From Actinoplanes ianthinogenes (GTDB lineage Bacteria > Actinomycetota > Actinomycetes > Mycobacteriales > Micromonosporaceae), in assembly GCF_018324205.1 (NCBI RefSeq), contig NZ_AP023356.1:7756501-7820500 (forward strand): a stretch of DNA of 64,000 nt, read 5' to 3'. Shown piece after piece: positions 8,205-16,746 of the stretch; within the stretch, counting starts at the first letter, position 1; every line of letters begins with the position of its first letter. The notes beneath the pieces were generated by a model. The model made no database searches. It had not been told where the DNA came from and was given only the letters and a program-made list of their open reading frames with translations. Made by a program: the position numbers and the translations under genes.

Positions 8205-9670
8205 ACTTCCTGTTCCTGATGACCGATCAGCACCGGGTGGACACGCTCGGGGCGTACGGGAACCCGCACGTCAGCACCCCCAACCTGGACCGGCTCGCGG
8301 CGAGCGGGACGCGGTTCGACCGGTGGTACACACCGACCGCGATCTGCACGCCGGCGCGGGCGAGCCTGCTGACCGGGCAGGCGCCGTTCCGGCACAAGGT
8401 CCTGGCCAACCAGGAGCGGAACGTGGGATATCAGGAGGATCTGCCGGCGTCGGCGTTCACCTTCGGGCTCGCGTTGCGGGAGCGGGGGTACAACTGCGGG
8501 CTGCTCGGGAAGTGGCACGCGAGCACGGCGGCGACGCCGGCGGACTACGGGTTCGACGGGCCGCACCTGCCGGGGTGGCACAACCCGGTCGAGCACCCGG
8601 ACTACCTGGCGTATCTCAAGGAGAACGACCTTCCGCCTTATGAGATCCACGATCGGATCAGGGGGACGCTGCCCAACGGCGGGCCGGGGAATCTGCTCGC
8701 CGCGCGGCTGCGGCAGCCGGTGGAGGCGACCTTCGAGCACTACCTCGCCACCCGGACCATCGAGCTTCTCCAGCGATATGCCGGGGAGGATCGCCCCTTC
8801 TACCTCGCCACCCACTTCTTCGGGCCGCACCTGCCGTACATCGTGCCGGACGAGTACTTCGACCTGATCGACCCCGCTGTCGTGGAGCTGCCCAAGTCGA
8901 TCGCGGAGACGTTCGAGGGCAAGCCTGCGGTGCAGCGGAACTACAGCGCGCACTGGACCTTCGACACGATGCCGATCGAGGTCACCCGGAAGCTGATCGC
9001 GGTGTACTGGGGTTACGTGTCGATGATCGACCATGAGGTCGGCCGGATCCTCGGCGCCCTCGATGATCTCGATCAGGGGGACAAGACCACCGTCTTCTTC
9101 ACCTGTGACCACGGCGAGTTCACCGGCGCGCACCGGCTGCACGACAAGGGCCCAGCGATGTATGAGGATATTTACCGAACACCGGGGATTATCCGGACGC
9201 CGGGGGCGCCCTCCCAGGTCCGCAACGAGTTCGTCAGCCTGCTCGACTGCACGGCCACCATCCTGGACCTGGCCGGCGTCGACCCCGCCCCGGCGGTCGA
9301 CTCGCGCAGCCTGGCGCCGCTGGTGCGGGGCGAGACCCCGGACTGGCAGCCGGACATCGTCTGCGAGTTCCACGGGCACCACTTCCCGTACCCGCAGCGG
9401 ATGCTCCGCGACGACCGTTACAAGCTGGTCGTCAACCCGGAGTCGGTGAACGAGCTCTACGACCTGGAGCGCGACCCGGACGAGCTGATCAACATCTATC
9501 GCCACCCGGAGACGGCGCCGGTCCGGGAGCGGATGCTCCAGCGGCTGTACACCCTGCTGGTGGAGCGGGACGACAACTTCTATCACTGGATGACGTCGAT
9601 GTACCCGGTCGGCGCGGTGGACCACGATCCGACCCTGAGCGGTCTCGACGACCAATCCTACCTATCCTAG
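8201..9670 (+). CDS. Cys-type sulfatase (arylsulfatase/choline-sulfatase family)
   Basis: Sulfate-ester hydrolase of 489 residues. The N-terminal metal site is MTDQH (residues 7-11). The sulfatase signature is CTPARASLLTG (Cys 49, Arg 53), in which the cysteine must be oxidised to formylglycine before the enzyme works. A second metal motif is CDHGEFTGAH (Asp about 303). No signal peptide is visible, so it is probably cytoplasmic and acts on an imported ester. GTG 8201 overlaps the binding-protein stop. The modifying enzyme is encoded 5 bp downstream. Confidence 0.93.
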   Translation: MNFLFLMTDQHRVDTLGAYGNPHVSTPNLDRLAASGTRFDRWYTPTAICTPARASLLTGQAPFRHKVLANQERNVGYQEDLPASAFTFGLALRERGYNCGLLGKWHASTAATPADYGFDGPHLPGWHNPVEHPDYLAYLKENDLPPYEIHDRIRGTLPNGGPGNLLAARLRQPVEATFEHYLATRTIELLQRYAGEDRPFYLATHFFGPHLPYIVPDEYFDLIDPAVVELPKSIAETFEGKPAVQRNYSAHWTFDTMPIEVTRKLIAVYWGYVSMIDHEVGRILGALDDLDQGDKTTVFFTCDHGEFTGAHRLHDKGPAMYEDIYRTPGIIRTPGAPSQVRNEFVSLLDCTATILDLAGVDPAPAVDSRSLAPLVRGETPDWQPDIVCEFHGHHFPYPQRMLRDDRYKLVVNPESVNELYDLERDPDELINIYRHPETAPVRERMLQRLYTLLVERDDNFYHWMTSMYPVGAVDHDPTLSGLDDQSYLS

Positions 9671-9675
9671 CGGTC

Positions 9676-10608
9676 ATGAATTGTTGCACTCCCTCGGCCG
9701 AGGACCGGCCCGGCCTGGCCGTCGTGCCGGCGCCGGTCCCCGGCGCGGGTCCGCACGGCGTCGCGCAGGTCGTCGTACCCGGCCAGACGTTCGCGATGGG
9801 CGACGCGCACGGCGACGGCATCCCGGCCGACGGCGAGCAGCCGGTGCACCCGGTCACCGTCCCCGGGTTCAGCATCGACGCCACCTCGGTCACGGTCGCC
9901 GACTTCCGGGCGTTCGTGGCCGCCACCGGCTTCCGCACCGACGCCGAGCGGTACGGCTGGTCCGCCGTCTTCCACCTGGCCGTCACCGACCCGGACCGGA
10001 TCGCCGGCGAGATGGCCGGGACACCGTGGTGGCTCGGCGTCGCCGGGGCCGACTGGGCGCACCCGGGAGGGCCGTCCTCGACCGCCGCCGACGATCACCC
10101 GGTGGTGCACGTGAGCTGGAACGACGCTCAGGCGTACTGCGCCTGGGCGGGGCGCCGGCTGCCGTCCGAGGCGGAGTGGGAGTGCGCGGCCCGCGGGGGC
10201 CTGGCGTCCCGGCGGTACCCGTGGGGCGACGAGCTGCCGGAGGACGACTGGCTCTGCAACATCTGGCAGGGCGAGTTCCCGGGGCGGAACACCGCGGCGG
10301 ACAGGTATGTCACGACGGCGCCGGTGCGGACTTTCGCGCCCAACGCGTACGGGTTGTACCAGTGCGTCGGCAACGTGTGGGAGTGGGTGCACGACTGGTT
10401 CTCGCCCCGCTACTACGCCACCTCGCCGATCGGCGACCCGCGGGGCCCGGCGCTCGGCGCGGCCCGGGTGATCCGCGGCGGGTCGTACCTGTGCCACGAC
10501 TCCTACTGCAACCGCTACCGCAACGCGGCCCGGTCCTCGAACACCCCGGACTCGTCGACCGGCAACATGGGTTTCCGGACCGTGGCACAGTCCATATCAG
10601 AGGGATAA
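9676..10608 (+). CDS. Formylglycine-generating enzyme (sulfatase-activating, SUMF1/FGE family)
   Basis: Copper-dependent oxidase that converts the cysteine in a sulfatase CxPxR motif to formylglycine. 310 residues with FGE-sulfatase domain hallmarks: HVSWNDAQAYCAWAGRRLPS then EAEWECAARGG (about residues 145-175), GNVWEWVHDWF, and the C-terminal active site CHDSYCNRYRNAARSSNTPD with cysteines 273 and 278, the pair used in characterised FGEs. ATG 9676 lies 5 bp after the sulfatase stop. Its target is almost surely the upstream CTPAR sulfatase. Confidence 0.95.
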   Translation: MNCCTPSAEDRPGLAVVPAPVPGAGPHGVAQVVVPGQTFAMGDAHGDGIPADGEQPVHPVTVPGFSIDATSVTVADFRAFVAATGFRTDAERYGWSAVFHLAVTDPDRIAGEMAGTPWWLGVAGADWAHPGGPSSTAADDHPVVHVSWNDAQAYCAWAGRRLPSEAEWECAARGGLASRRYPWGDELPEDDWLCNIWQGEFPGRNTAADRYVTTAPVRTFAPNAYGLYQCVGNVWEWVHDWFSPRYYATSPIGDPRGPALGAARVIRGGSYLCHDSYCNRYRNAARSSNTPDSSTGNMGFRTVAQSISEG

Positions 10609-10679
10609 CGGTCTGACCCTTGGGGCATGCGCCGCAGCCGCCCGGGCGCGAGGCTGAGTCCCAGGGGGTGAGACGGGGC

Positions 10680-13619
10680 ATGTTCACGATCCTCTGGGCC
10701 GCGGTGCGCTCCCGGGCCGCGCAGACGTTCACGCTGATCATCCTCACCGCGCTGCCGGCCGCCGCGGCCGCCGCCGCGCCGTGGTACGCGCTGTCCGAGT
10801 CCGGCCGGGCCGCCGCGGTCACCGCCGGCACCGTCCCGGCCGCCGAGCGCACCGTGACCGTGCACTGGGACAGCGACACCGGCGTCGACCCGGAGGCCGC
10901 GCTCGACGCCTTCGGCGAGACCGTCGGGCGGAGCCTGCCGATGCCCGGGGCGGACGGCGCGCTCGGCCTGAGCCGGGCGATGACCGTCCTCGACCCGGCC
11001 GGGGTGCCGGACCGGGTCAACGTCGACTATCGGGCCGGCTTCTGCGAGCGGGTCCGGCTGACCGGCACGTGCCCGGCCCAGGCCGGCGACGCCGCGATCA
11101 CCCGGGCCGTCGCCGACCGGCTCGGCGTCCGGCCGGGCGCCACCATCACCGTCCGGGCCAGCTCCGACGTCAAGGCCACCCGCGTGCCGATGCGGGTCAC
11201 CGCGCTCTACGAGATCGCCGATCCGGCCGGCGGATACTGGGCCGACTCGCTGTTCAAGGTGGACAGCGGCCTCGACCCGATCTTCACGGTGCCGCGCACG
11301 TTCACCGGCAGCCCGCTCGGCGAGCCGGTCTTCACCTGGTCCGCCGAGGTCCCGGTGCCGCTGCTGCGCGGCGACGGCGGCTACGACCTGGGCGACCTGG
11401 TCGCCCGCTCCGGCGCGATCGGCAAGGTCACCGACCCGACCGGCCCGCTCCGCGCCGATCTGGCCGACGCGGGCGTCCGGCTGCTGCGCGCGGTGCTGCT
11501 CGCCGTCGTCCCGGTGCTGCTCCTCGGGTGGTACGCGATCGCCCTGGCCGGCCGCTACACGGCGCGGGACCGTCGGCGCGACGCGGCCCTGCTGAAGATG
11601 CGCGGCGGCACCCGGAGACGCCTGATCGTGCTGCTCTCCGGGCAGCACGCCGGCCCGCTGCTGGCCGGTGGGCTGCTCGGCGCGGCCGCCGGGATCGGGG
11701 CCGGCCGGATCCTGGCCGGGAGCGGCTCGCTCGCCGCGGGCGGGTGGTCGCTCGCGGCGGTCGCCGGTGTGCTGCTCGGCGCGCTGGTGATCCTGCTCGT
11801 GGCGGACCTGCTGCTGATCCGTACCCCGGTGGTGGCCCTCCAGCGGGAGCTGCCCGCCGCCCGGACCGGCCGGGCCGCGCTGCTCGCCGACATCCTGCTG
11901 GTCGCGGTCGCCGTGGCGGCCGTCTATCAGGCCCGGTCCGGCAGCCCGGACACCGGGGTCGGCGCGATCGCCCCGCTCGCCGTCGCGGTCGCGGGCACCG
12001 TGCTGCTGGCCCGGCTGCTGATCCGGGTGGCCGACCGCGGCGGCAGCGCGGCGCTGCGGGCCGGGCAGCTGCGGCTCGGCCTGACCGCCGTCCGGATGTC
12101 CCGGCTGGCCGGCCTCGACCGGGTGTTCGCCCTGCTGGCCGTCGCGGTGTCGATGCTGATCACCGCGACCGGCGCGGCCGCCGCCGACCGGGCGGCGCAC
12201 ACCGCCCGGGCCGAGGCCGAGCTGGGCGCCGCCCGGGTGCTCACCGTCCGCGCGGCGAACTGGACCGCGCTGCGGCACGCCGTCGCCGTCGCCGACCCGC
12301 GAGGGCGGTACGCCATGGCCGCCGCGGTCGACCGGACGGCCAGCCCGCCGCTGCTGGCCGTGGACACCGCCCGGCTCGCCGCGGTCGGCGCCTGGCGCCC
12401 CGAGTTCGGCCCGCTCCCGGCGCCACCGCCACGACTCGATCCGGTCCCGCTGATCACCGGAAATGCGCTGGTCCTGCGGGTCCGCAACGACCGCCCGGTG
12501 CCCGCCACCGTCGACCTGATCCTGCTCGACGAGGTGACCGGCGCCAAGGTCGAGGCCGGTTTCGGGCCGGTGCCGCCCGGCGAGCACACCGTCACCACCG
12601 CGCTGGCCGGCTGCGCCGGCGGGTGCCGGCTGGCCCGGTGGCAGATCCCCGCCCCGGTCGGCCCGGACGGCCTCCCGGCCCGGGAGCCGGTCACGCTGCG
12701 CTCACTCGTCCAGCGCGGCCCGGACGCCGAGGTGCTCGGCCCGGACCGGCTCGCCGACGCCGGCGAGTGGCGGACCGGCGCCACCGATCCCGGCCTGGTC
12801 CTGGCCGGTGGCCCCGGCGGCCTGGCCGTCGCGGCCGGCGACGGCGGCGGCAAGCCCGGCGGTGACCGGTTGTTCCCGGTCGACGCCCCGCTCCCGCTGC
12901 CGCTGGTGCAGTCCGGCCCCAGCCCGGTGCCGTGGCGGTTCGCCGAGCCGGCCCTCAACGTGAGCGGCACCCTGATTCCGGGCCGGATCACCGCGACCCT
13001 CCCGGCACTGCCGGTCCTCGGCGGCGCCGGGGTGCTCACCGACTTCGACGCGCTGCGCCGGGTGGCCGCCGACACCGGCGCGCCCGGGATCACCCAGGTC
13101 TGGCTCACCGCCGACGCCCCGGCCGTGGTGCTCGACCGGCTGCGGGACGCCGGGGTGCTGGTGCTCGGCGACGAGACGGCCGTCGCGCGCGCCGCCCGGA
13201 CAGCCGGCCGGGGCACCGCGCCGGCCGGGTCGTTCGCCCTGCTCTGCGCGGTGATCGCGGTGCTCACCGCGGCCGCGATGTGCGCCGTGGCCGCCTCGGT
13301 CGACCGGGCGCCGCAGCGGGCCGCGATGGCCGCCCTGCGGGTGCAGGGCCTGCCCGCCACGACCGCTGCCGCGAGCCGCTATCTGGGGCCGTTCATCCTG
13401 GCCGCGGGCGGGGTCGCCGGGGGTGTGCTGGCGGCGCTGCTGGCCCGGCGGCTGACCGGTGAGCCGGACTCGTACTTCGAGGACGGCTGGCGACTGCTGC
13501 CCCCGCCCGAGGTGCTCGGCTGGCAGCCACTGCTCCTCTCCGCTCTGGCAGCCATGCTCGGCCTGGCCGCGCTGGCCGGGATGACCGGCATGCTCGGTGA
13601 TAAAGGCAGGTCCCAGTGA
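10680..13619 (+). CDS. Large FtsX-like ABC permease (first of pair)
   Basis: Polytopic membrane protein of about 979 residues. One helix lies near the N-terminus (TFTLIILTALPAAAAAAAPW, about 16-35), followed by a large extracellular domain with a conserved cysteine pair (FCERVRLTGTC). A central block of four or more helices follows (from about residue 270), then a second extracellular domain and C-terminal helices (about 850-979). This MacB/FtsX-like double arrangement is typical of actinobacterial export or cell-envelope systems. Start taken at ATG 10680; a TTG at 10620 is in frame. The stop overlaps the next GTG by 4 nt. The ATPase normally paired with such permeases is not encoded nearby. 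Confidence 0.85.
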   Translation: MFTILWAAVRSRAAQTFTLIILTALPAAAAAAAPWYALSESGRAAAVTAGTVPAAERTVTVHWDSDTGVDPEAALDAFGETVGRSLPMPGADGALGLSRAMTVLDPAGVPDRVNVDYRAGFCERVRLTGTCPAQAGDAAITRAVADRLGVRPGATITVRASSDVKATRVPMRVTALYEIADPAGGYWADSLFKVDSGLDPIFTVPRTFTGSPLGEPVFTWSAEVPVPLLRGDGGYDLGDLVARSGAIGKVTDPTGPLRADLADAGVRLLRAVLLAVVPVLLLGWYAIALAGRYTARDRRRDAALLKMRGGTRRRLIVLLSGQHAGPLLAGGLLGAAAGIGAGRILAGSGSLAAGGWSLAAVAGVLLGALVILLVADLLLIRTPVVALQRELPAARTGRAALLADILLVAVAVAAVYQARSGSPDTGVGAIAPLAVAVAGTVLLARLLIRVADRGGSAALRAGQLRLGLTAVRMSRLAGLDRVFALLAVAVSMLITATGAAAADRAAHTARAEAELGAARVLTVRAANWTALRHAVAVADPRGRYAMAAAVDRTASPPLLAVDTARLAAVGAWRPEFGPLPAPPPRLDPVPLITGNALVLRVRNDRPVPATVDLILLDEVTGAKVEAGFGPVPPGEHTVTTALAGCAGGCRLARWQIPAPVGPDGLPAREPVTLRSLVQRGPDAEVLGPDRLADAGEWRTGATDPGLVLAGGPGGLAVAAGDGGGKPGGDRLFPVDAPLPLPLVQSGPSPVPWRFAEPALNVSGTLIPGRITATLPALPVLGGAGVLTDFDALRRVAADTGAPGITQVWLTADAPAVVLDRLRDAGVLVLGDETAVARAARTAGRGTAPAGSFALLCAVIAVLTAAAMCAVAASVDRAPQRAAMAALRVQGLPATTAAASRYLGPFILAAGGVAGGVLAALLARRLTGEPDSYFEDGWRLLPPPEVLGWQPLLLSALAAMLGLAALAGMTGMLGDKGRSQ

Positions 13620-16600
13620 TCGCGTTGGTGTTCACCATGGTCTGGGCCCGGCGCGGACCGGCCATTGTGCTCGCCGTGCTGGCCGCCTTCGCGGTCGCGC
13701 CGGCCGTGGCGGCGCCCGCCTACCTGCGCGCCGCCGACCGGGTGGTGGCCGCCGGGCAGGTCGCCGAGGCCGATCCGGCCGAGACGGCGCTGAGCATGCG
13801 GACCACCGACCGGGACCGGCGCGCCGGCGGCGACGTGCCGGGCGGTGTCGATCTGACCGCCGCCGGCGCCACCCTGGTCGAGCTGCCCGGGTTCCGATAT
13901 GTCTACTCGGTCGAGTTCCCGGTGATCGGCATGGAGACCGACGACCGGGTGCGGACCCGGCTGGTGCACCGGCAGGACGCCTGCGCCCACCTGAGGATCG
14001 TGGCCGGTCGGTGCCTGCTCGGCGAGAGTGACCTGGTGGTGGGGGAGCAGGCCGCGCGCCGGCTGCACCTGCACGCCGGGCAGTCGGTGCCGCTGAGGTT
14101 CGCGAAATTCGACGCCGACCCCGACGCCCTGGAGTTCGTCGCGGACGGCGCCGCGAAAAAGTTCTTCGTCGCCGGGATCTACCGGGTCACGGATCCGGCC
14201 GAGGCGTACTGGGGCACGCACGACTACTTCGCGCCGGAGGACGTCGCCGGCGGCAGCCGGCCCGGCGAGCCGGCCTTCACCAGCCTGTCCACGATCTCCC
14301 TGATGGACCACGGCGACGCCGAGCTCAGCGTCGACGGGTACGCCGGACCGGGCGCCCTGGACGTGGACCGCCTGCCCGCCCTGCGCGACGCCCTCGTCCA
14401 CCTGGAGTCCGGCGTCGCCGACCTGGGCGCGGCCGGCGCCGGCGGACCGGGCAACGCCCTGAACCTGTCGACCTCGATGCCGGCGCTGATGGCCCGGATC
14501 GACGAGGGTCACGCCGCCGCCCGCCGGATCGTCCCGGTCCCCGCCGTCGCCCTGATCGTGCTCGCCTGCCTGGCCGTGCTGCTCGCGGTCGGGGCCGGCG
14601 CCGAGGCCCGCCGCCCGGAGACGGCGGTGATCGCGCTGCGCGGCGCCCGGCTGCCGCACCGCTGGTGGCTGGCGTCCGGGGAGAGCCTGGTCGCCGTGCT
14701 GGCCGGCACGATCGCCGGGGTCCTCGCCGGACAGTGGCTGGTCGACGCCGTCGTCGCGATCCGCTGGCCCGGCGTCGGCGCCGACCCGGACCCGGCCTCG
14801 CTCAGGTACGCCCCGCTCGCGCTCGCCGCGGTGCTGATCACCGTGCTGGCCGCCCAGGGCGGCCCGATGCTGCGCCCGGTCGCCGAGCTGCTGCGCCGCG
14901 CCCCGATGCCCGGCCGGTACGCCGGTATAGCCGTCGACGTCCTGCTGGCCGCCCTCGCCGCCGGCGCCGCGGCCCAGCTCGCCCTGGGCGGCGGCGACCT
15001 GGCCGGGATCGGCTCGGCCGCCCCGGCCCTGGTGATGCTGGCCGCCGCGCTGCTGGTGGCCCGCGCCCTGCGCCCGCTGGCGGCTCGGTCCGGTCACCGG
15101 TCGCTGGACCGTGGCCGGCTGGGCCGGGGCCTGACCGGGCTGCTGCTGTCCCGCCGCCCGGCCACCGGCCGGGTGCTGGCGCTGCTGATCGCGGCGGTCG
15201 CGGTGAGCGGCTACATGGTGGCCGCCTCCGAGGTGGCCGCCCGGGGCCGGCAGGTCGAAGCGGACCTGGGCACCGGCGCCGCCCGGGTGCTGTCGATCGG
15301 CGCGACCAGCCGCAACCAGCTGGTCACCGCGGTCCGGGCGGTCGACCCCGGCCAGCGGTTCGCGATGGCCGTGGTGCCGGTCGCGCAGGACCCCGGCGCA
15401 CCGCCGCTGCTGGCGGTCGACACCGGCGAGCGCCGGCTGGCCGCGACGGCGAACTGGCCCGGCGGCGCCGACGACGCGGAACGGATCAGCCGGGCGCTGC
15501 GACCGCAGCCGCCCCGGCCGCTGGTGGTGCCGGGCGGCTCGGACATCGCCCTGGACCTGACCGCCGCCGAGTTCGAGCCCGGCAAGGCGGTCAGCCTCGA
15601 CATGATCGTCACCCCGGTCGACGGGAGCGGGCCGGACGCGGTGCTCCCGATGGGTGTCGTCGTCCCGGGCCCGCACACGTACCGATACGCCCTGCCCCAG
15701 TGCCACGGCGGCTGCCGGCTGAACGCGTTGAAGATCTCCGGCGGTCAGTCGCTGGGCACCCACGGCGTCATCACCGTGCACAACCTGGGCAGCGGCGACC
15801 CGGCCGCCTGGCGGGTGTCGCCCGGCGGCCGGCTCAGCGCCGCGCCGGACGGCCTGCGGATCGAGGTGACCAGTCTGGACGGTCACCCGGAGGGCCTGCT
15901 GGTGCAGCCGGCCGCCACCCCGTGGCCGCTGCCGGTGGTGGCGACCGGCACCTTCGTCCCCGGCTCGGTGTCCGGTCTCGACTTCCGCGCGATCCCGGTG
16001 ACGGTGGCCGGCCGGCTCCCGGCGATCCCGTCGCTCGGCGCCCCGGCCGTCCTGGTCGACCTGGATTACCTCGACCCGATCTCCACCGACGCCGCCCCGC
16101 TCGCCGGGCAGGTGTGGCTCGCCGCGGACGCGCCGCCCGACGTGGTGCGCCAGCTCACCGCGCACGGCCTGACGGTCACCCGCGACCTGGCCGCCGCCCA
16201 GGTCGCCAGCCGGCTCGACCGGCAGGGTGCGGCGGTCGCGCTCGGCTACGCCGGGCTGGTCGCGGTCCTGGTCGTGGTGCTGGCCGCCGGAGTGCTGGTG
16301 CTGACCGCCGGGGCCGGGCGGGAGCGGCAGGCCGAGGACCTGGCCGCGCTGCGGGCGCAGGGACTGAGCCGGCGGGAGGTGCGCCGCGCCGCGCTGTGGG
16401 CCTATCCGATGCTGGTCGTGGCGGCGGTCCCGGCGGGGGTGGCGATCGCTCTGGCGGGGTGGGCGGTGACCGGGTGGGCGCTGCCGTTGACCGGGGTGGA
16501 TCCGCCGCCGCTGCCGCGCCCGTCGTGGCCGGGAGTGATCAGTCTGGTGGTGACCGCGGTGGTGCTGGTGATCGTGCTCGGCGGCACCGCCCTGCTGGCC

Positions 16601-16630
16601 GGTCGGCGTACCCTCCGCCGGATCGGCTGA
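13616..16630 (+). CDS. Large FtsX-like ABC permease (second of pair)
   Basis: About 1004 residues with the same layout as the preceding protein: an N-terminal helix (IVLAVLAAFAVAPAVAAPAY), an extracellular domain with a matching cysteine pair (DACAHLRIVAGRC), central helices (from about 300, RRIVPVPAVALIVLACLAVL), a second extracellular domain with CHGGC (the partner has CAGGC), and C-terminal helices. GTG 13616 overlaps the stop of the partner, so the two are made together and probably form a heterodimeric permease. Substrate unknown. Confidence 0.85.
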   Translation: MIALVFTMVWARRGPAIVLAVLAAFAVAPAVAAPAYLRAADRVVAAGQVAEADPAETALSMRTTDRDRRAGGDVPGGVDLTAAGATLVELPGFRYVYSVEFPVIGMETDDRVRTRLVHRQDACAHLRIVAGRCLLGESDLVVGEQAARRLHLHAGQSVPLRFAKFDADPDALEFVADGAAKKFFVAGIYRVTDPAEAYWGTHDYFAPEDVAGGSRPGEPAFTSLSTISLMDHGDAELSVDGYAGPGALDVDRLPALRDALVHLESGVADLGAAGAGGPGNALNLSTSMPALMARIDEGHAAARRIVPVPAVALIVLACLAVLLAVGAGAEARRPETAVIALRGARLPHRWWLASGESLVAVLAGTIAGVLAGQWLVDAVVAIRWPGVGADPDPASLRYAPLALAAVLITVLAAQGGPMLRPVAELLRRAPMPGRYAGIAVDVLLAALAAGAAAQLALGGGDLAGIGSAAPALVMLAAALLVARALRPLAARSGHRSLDRGRLGRGLTGLLLSRRPATGRVLALLIAAVAVSGYMVAASEVAARGRQVEADLGTGAARVLSIGATSRNQLVTAVRAVDPGQRFAMAVVPVAQDPGAPPLLAVDTGERRLAATANWPGGADDAERISRALRPQPPRPLVVPGGSDIALDLTAAEFEPGKAVSLDMIVTPVDGSGPDAVLPMGVVVPGPHTYRYALPQCHGGCRLNALKISGGQSLGTHGVITVHNLGSGDPAAWRVSPGGRLSAAPDGLRIEVTSLDGHPEGLLVQPAATPWPLPVVATGTFVPGSVSGLDFRAIPVTVAGRLPAIPSLGAPAVLVDLDYLDPISTDAAPLAGQVWLAADAPPDVVRQLTAHGLTVTRDLAAAQVASRLDRQGAAVALGYAGLVAVLVVVLAAGVLVLTAGAGRERQAEDLAALRAQGLSRREVRRAALWAYPMLVVAAVPAGVAIALAGWAVTGWALPLTGVDPPPLPRPSWPGVISLVVTAVVLVIVLGGTALLAGRRTLRRIG

Positions 16631-16688
16631 GCCTCCCGGGGTGATCGTGCCCGCCGGTGCCCCTGGGCCGGATGAGGCCGCGCGAACC

Positions 16689-16702
16689 GCCCCGCACGGG
16701 GC
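16689..16702 (+). terminator. Small GC hairpin after the FtsX pair
   Basis: GCCCC-gcac-GGGGC, 5-bp stem and 4-nt loop, between the permease stop (16630) and the chemoreceptor start (16747). No T-tract follows. A weak terminator candidate. Confidence 0.3.
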
Positions 16703-16746
16703 AAATCCCCTCGTACCGTGAAAGGCGGCCGACGACGGGGGACCTG

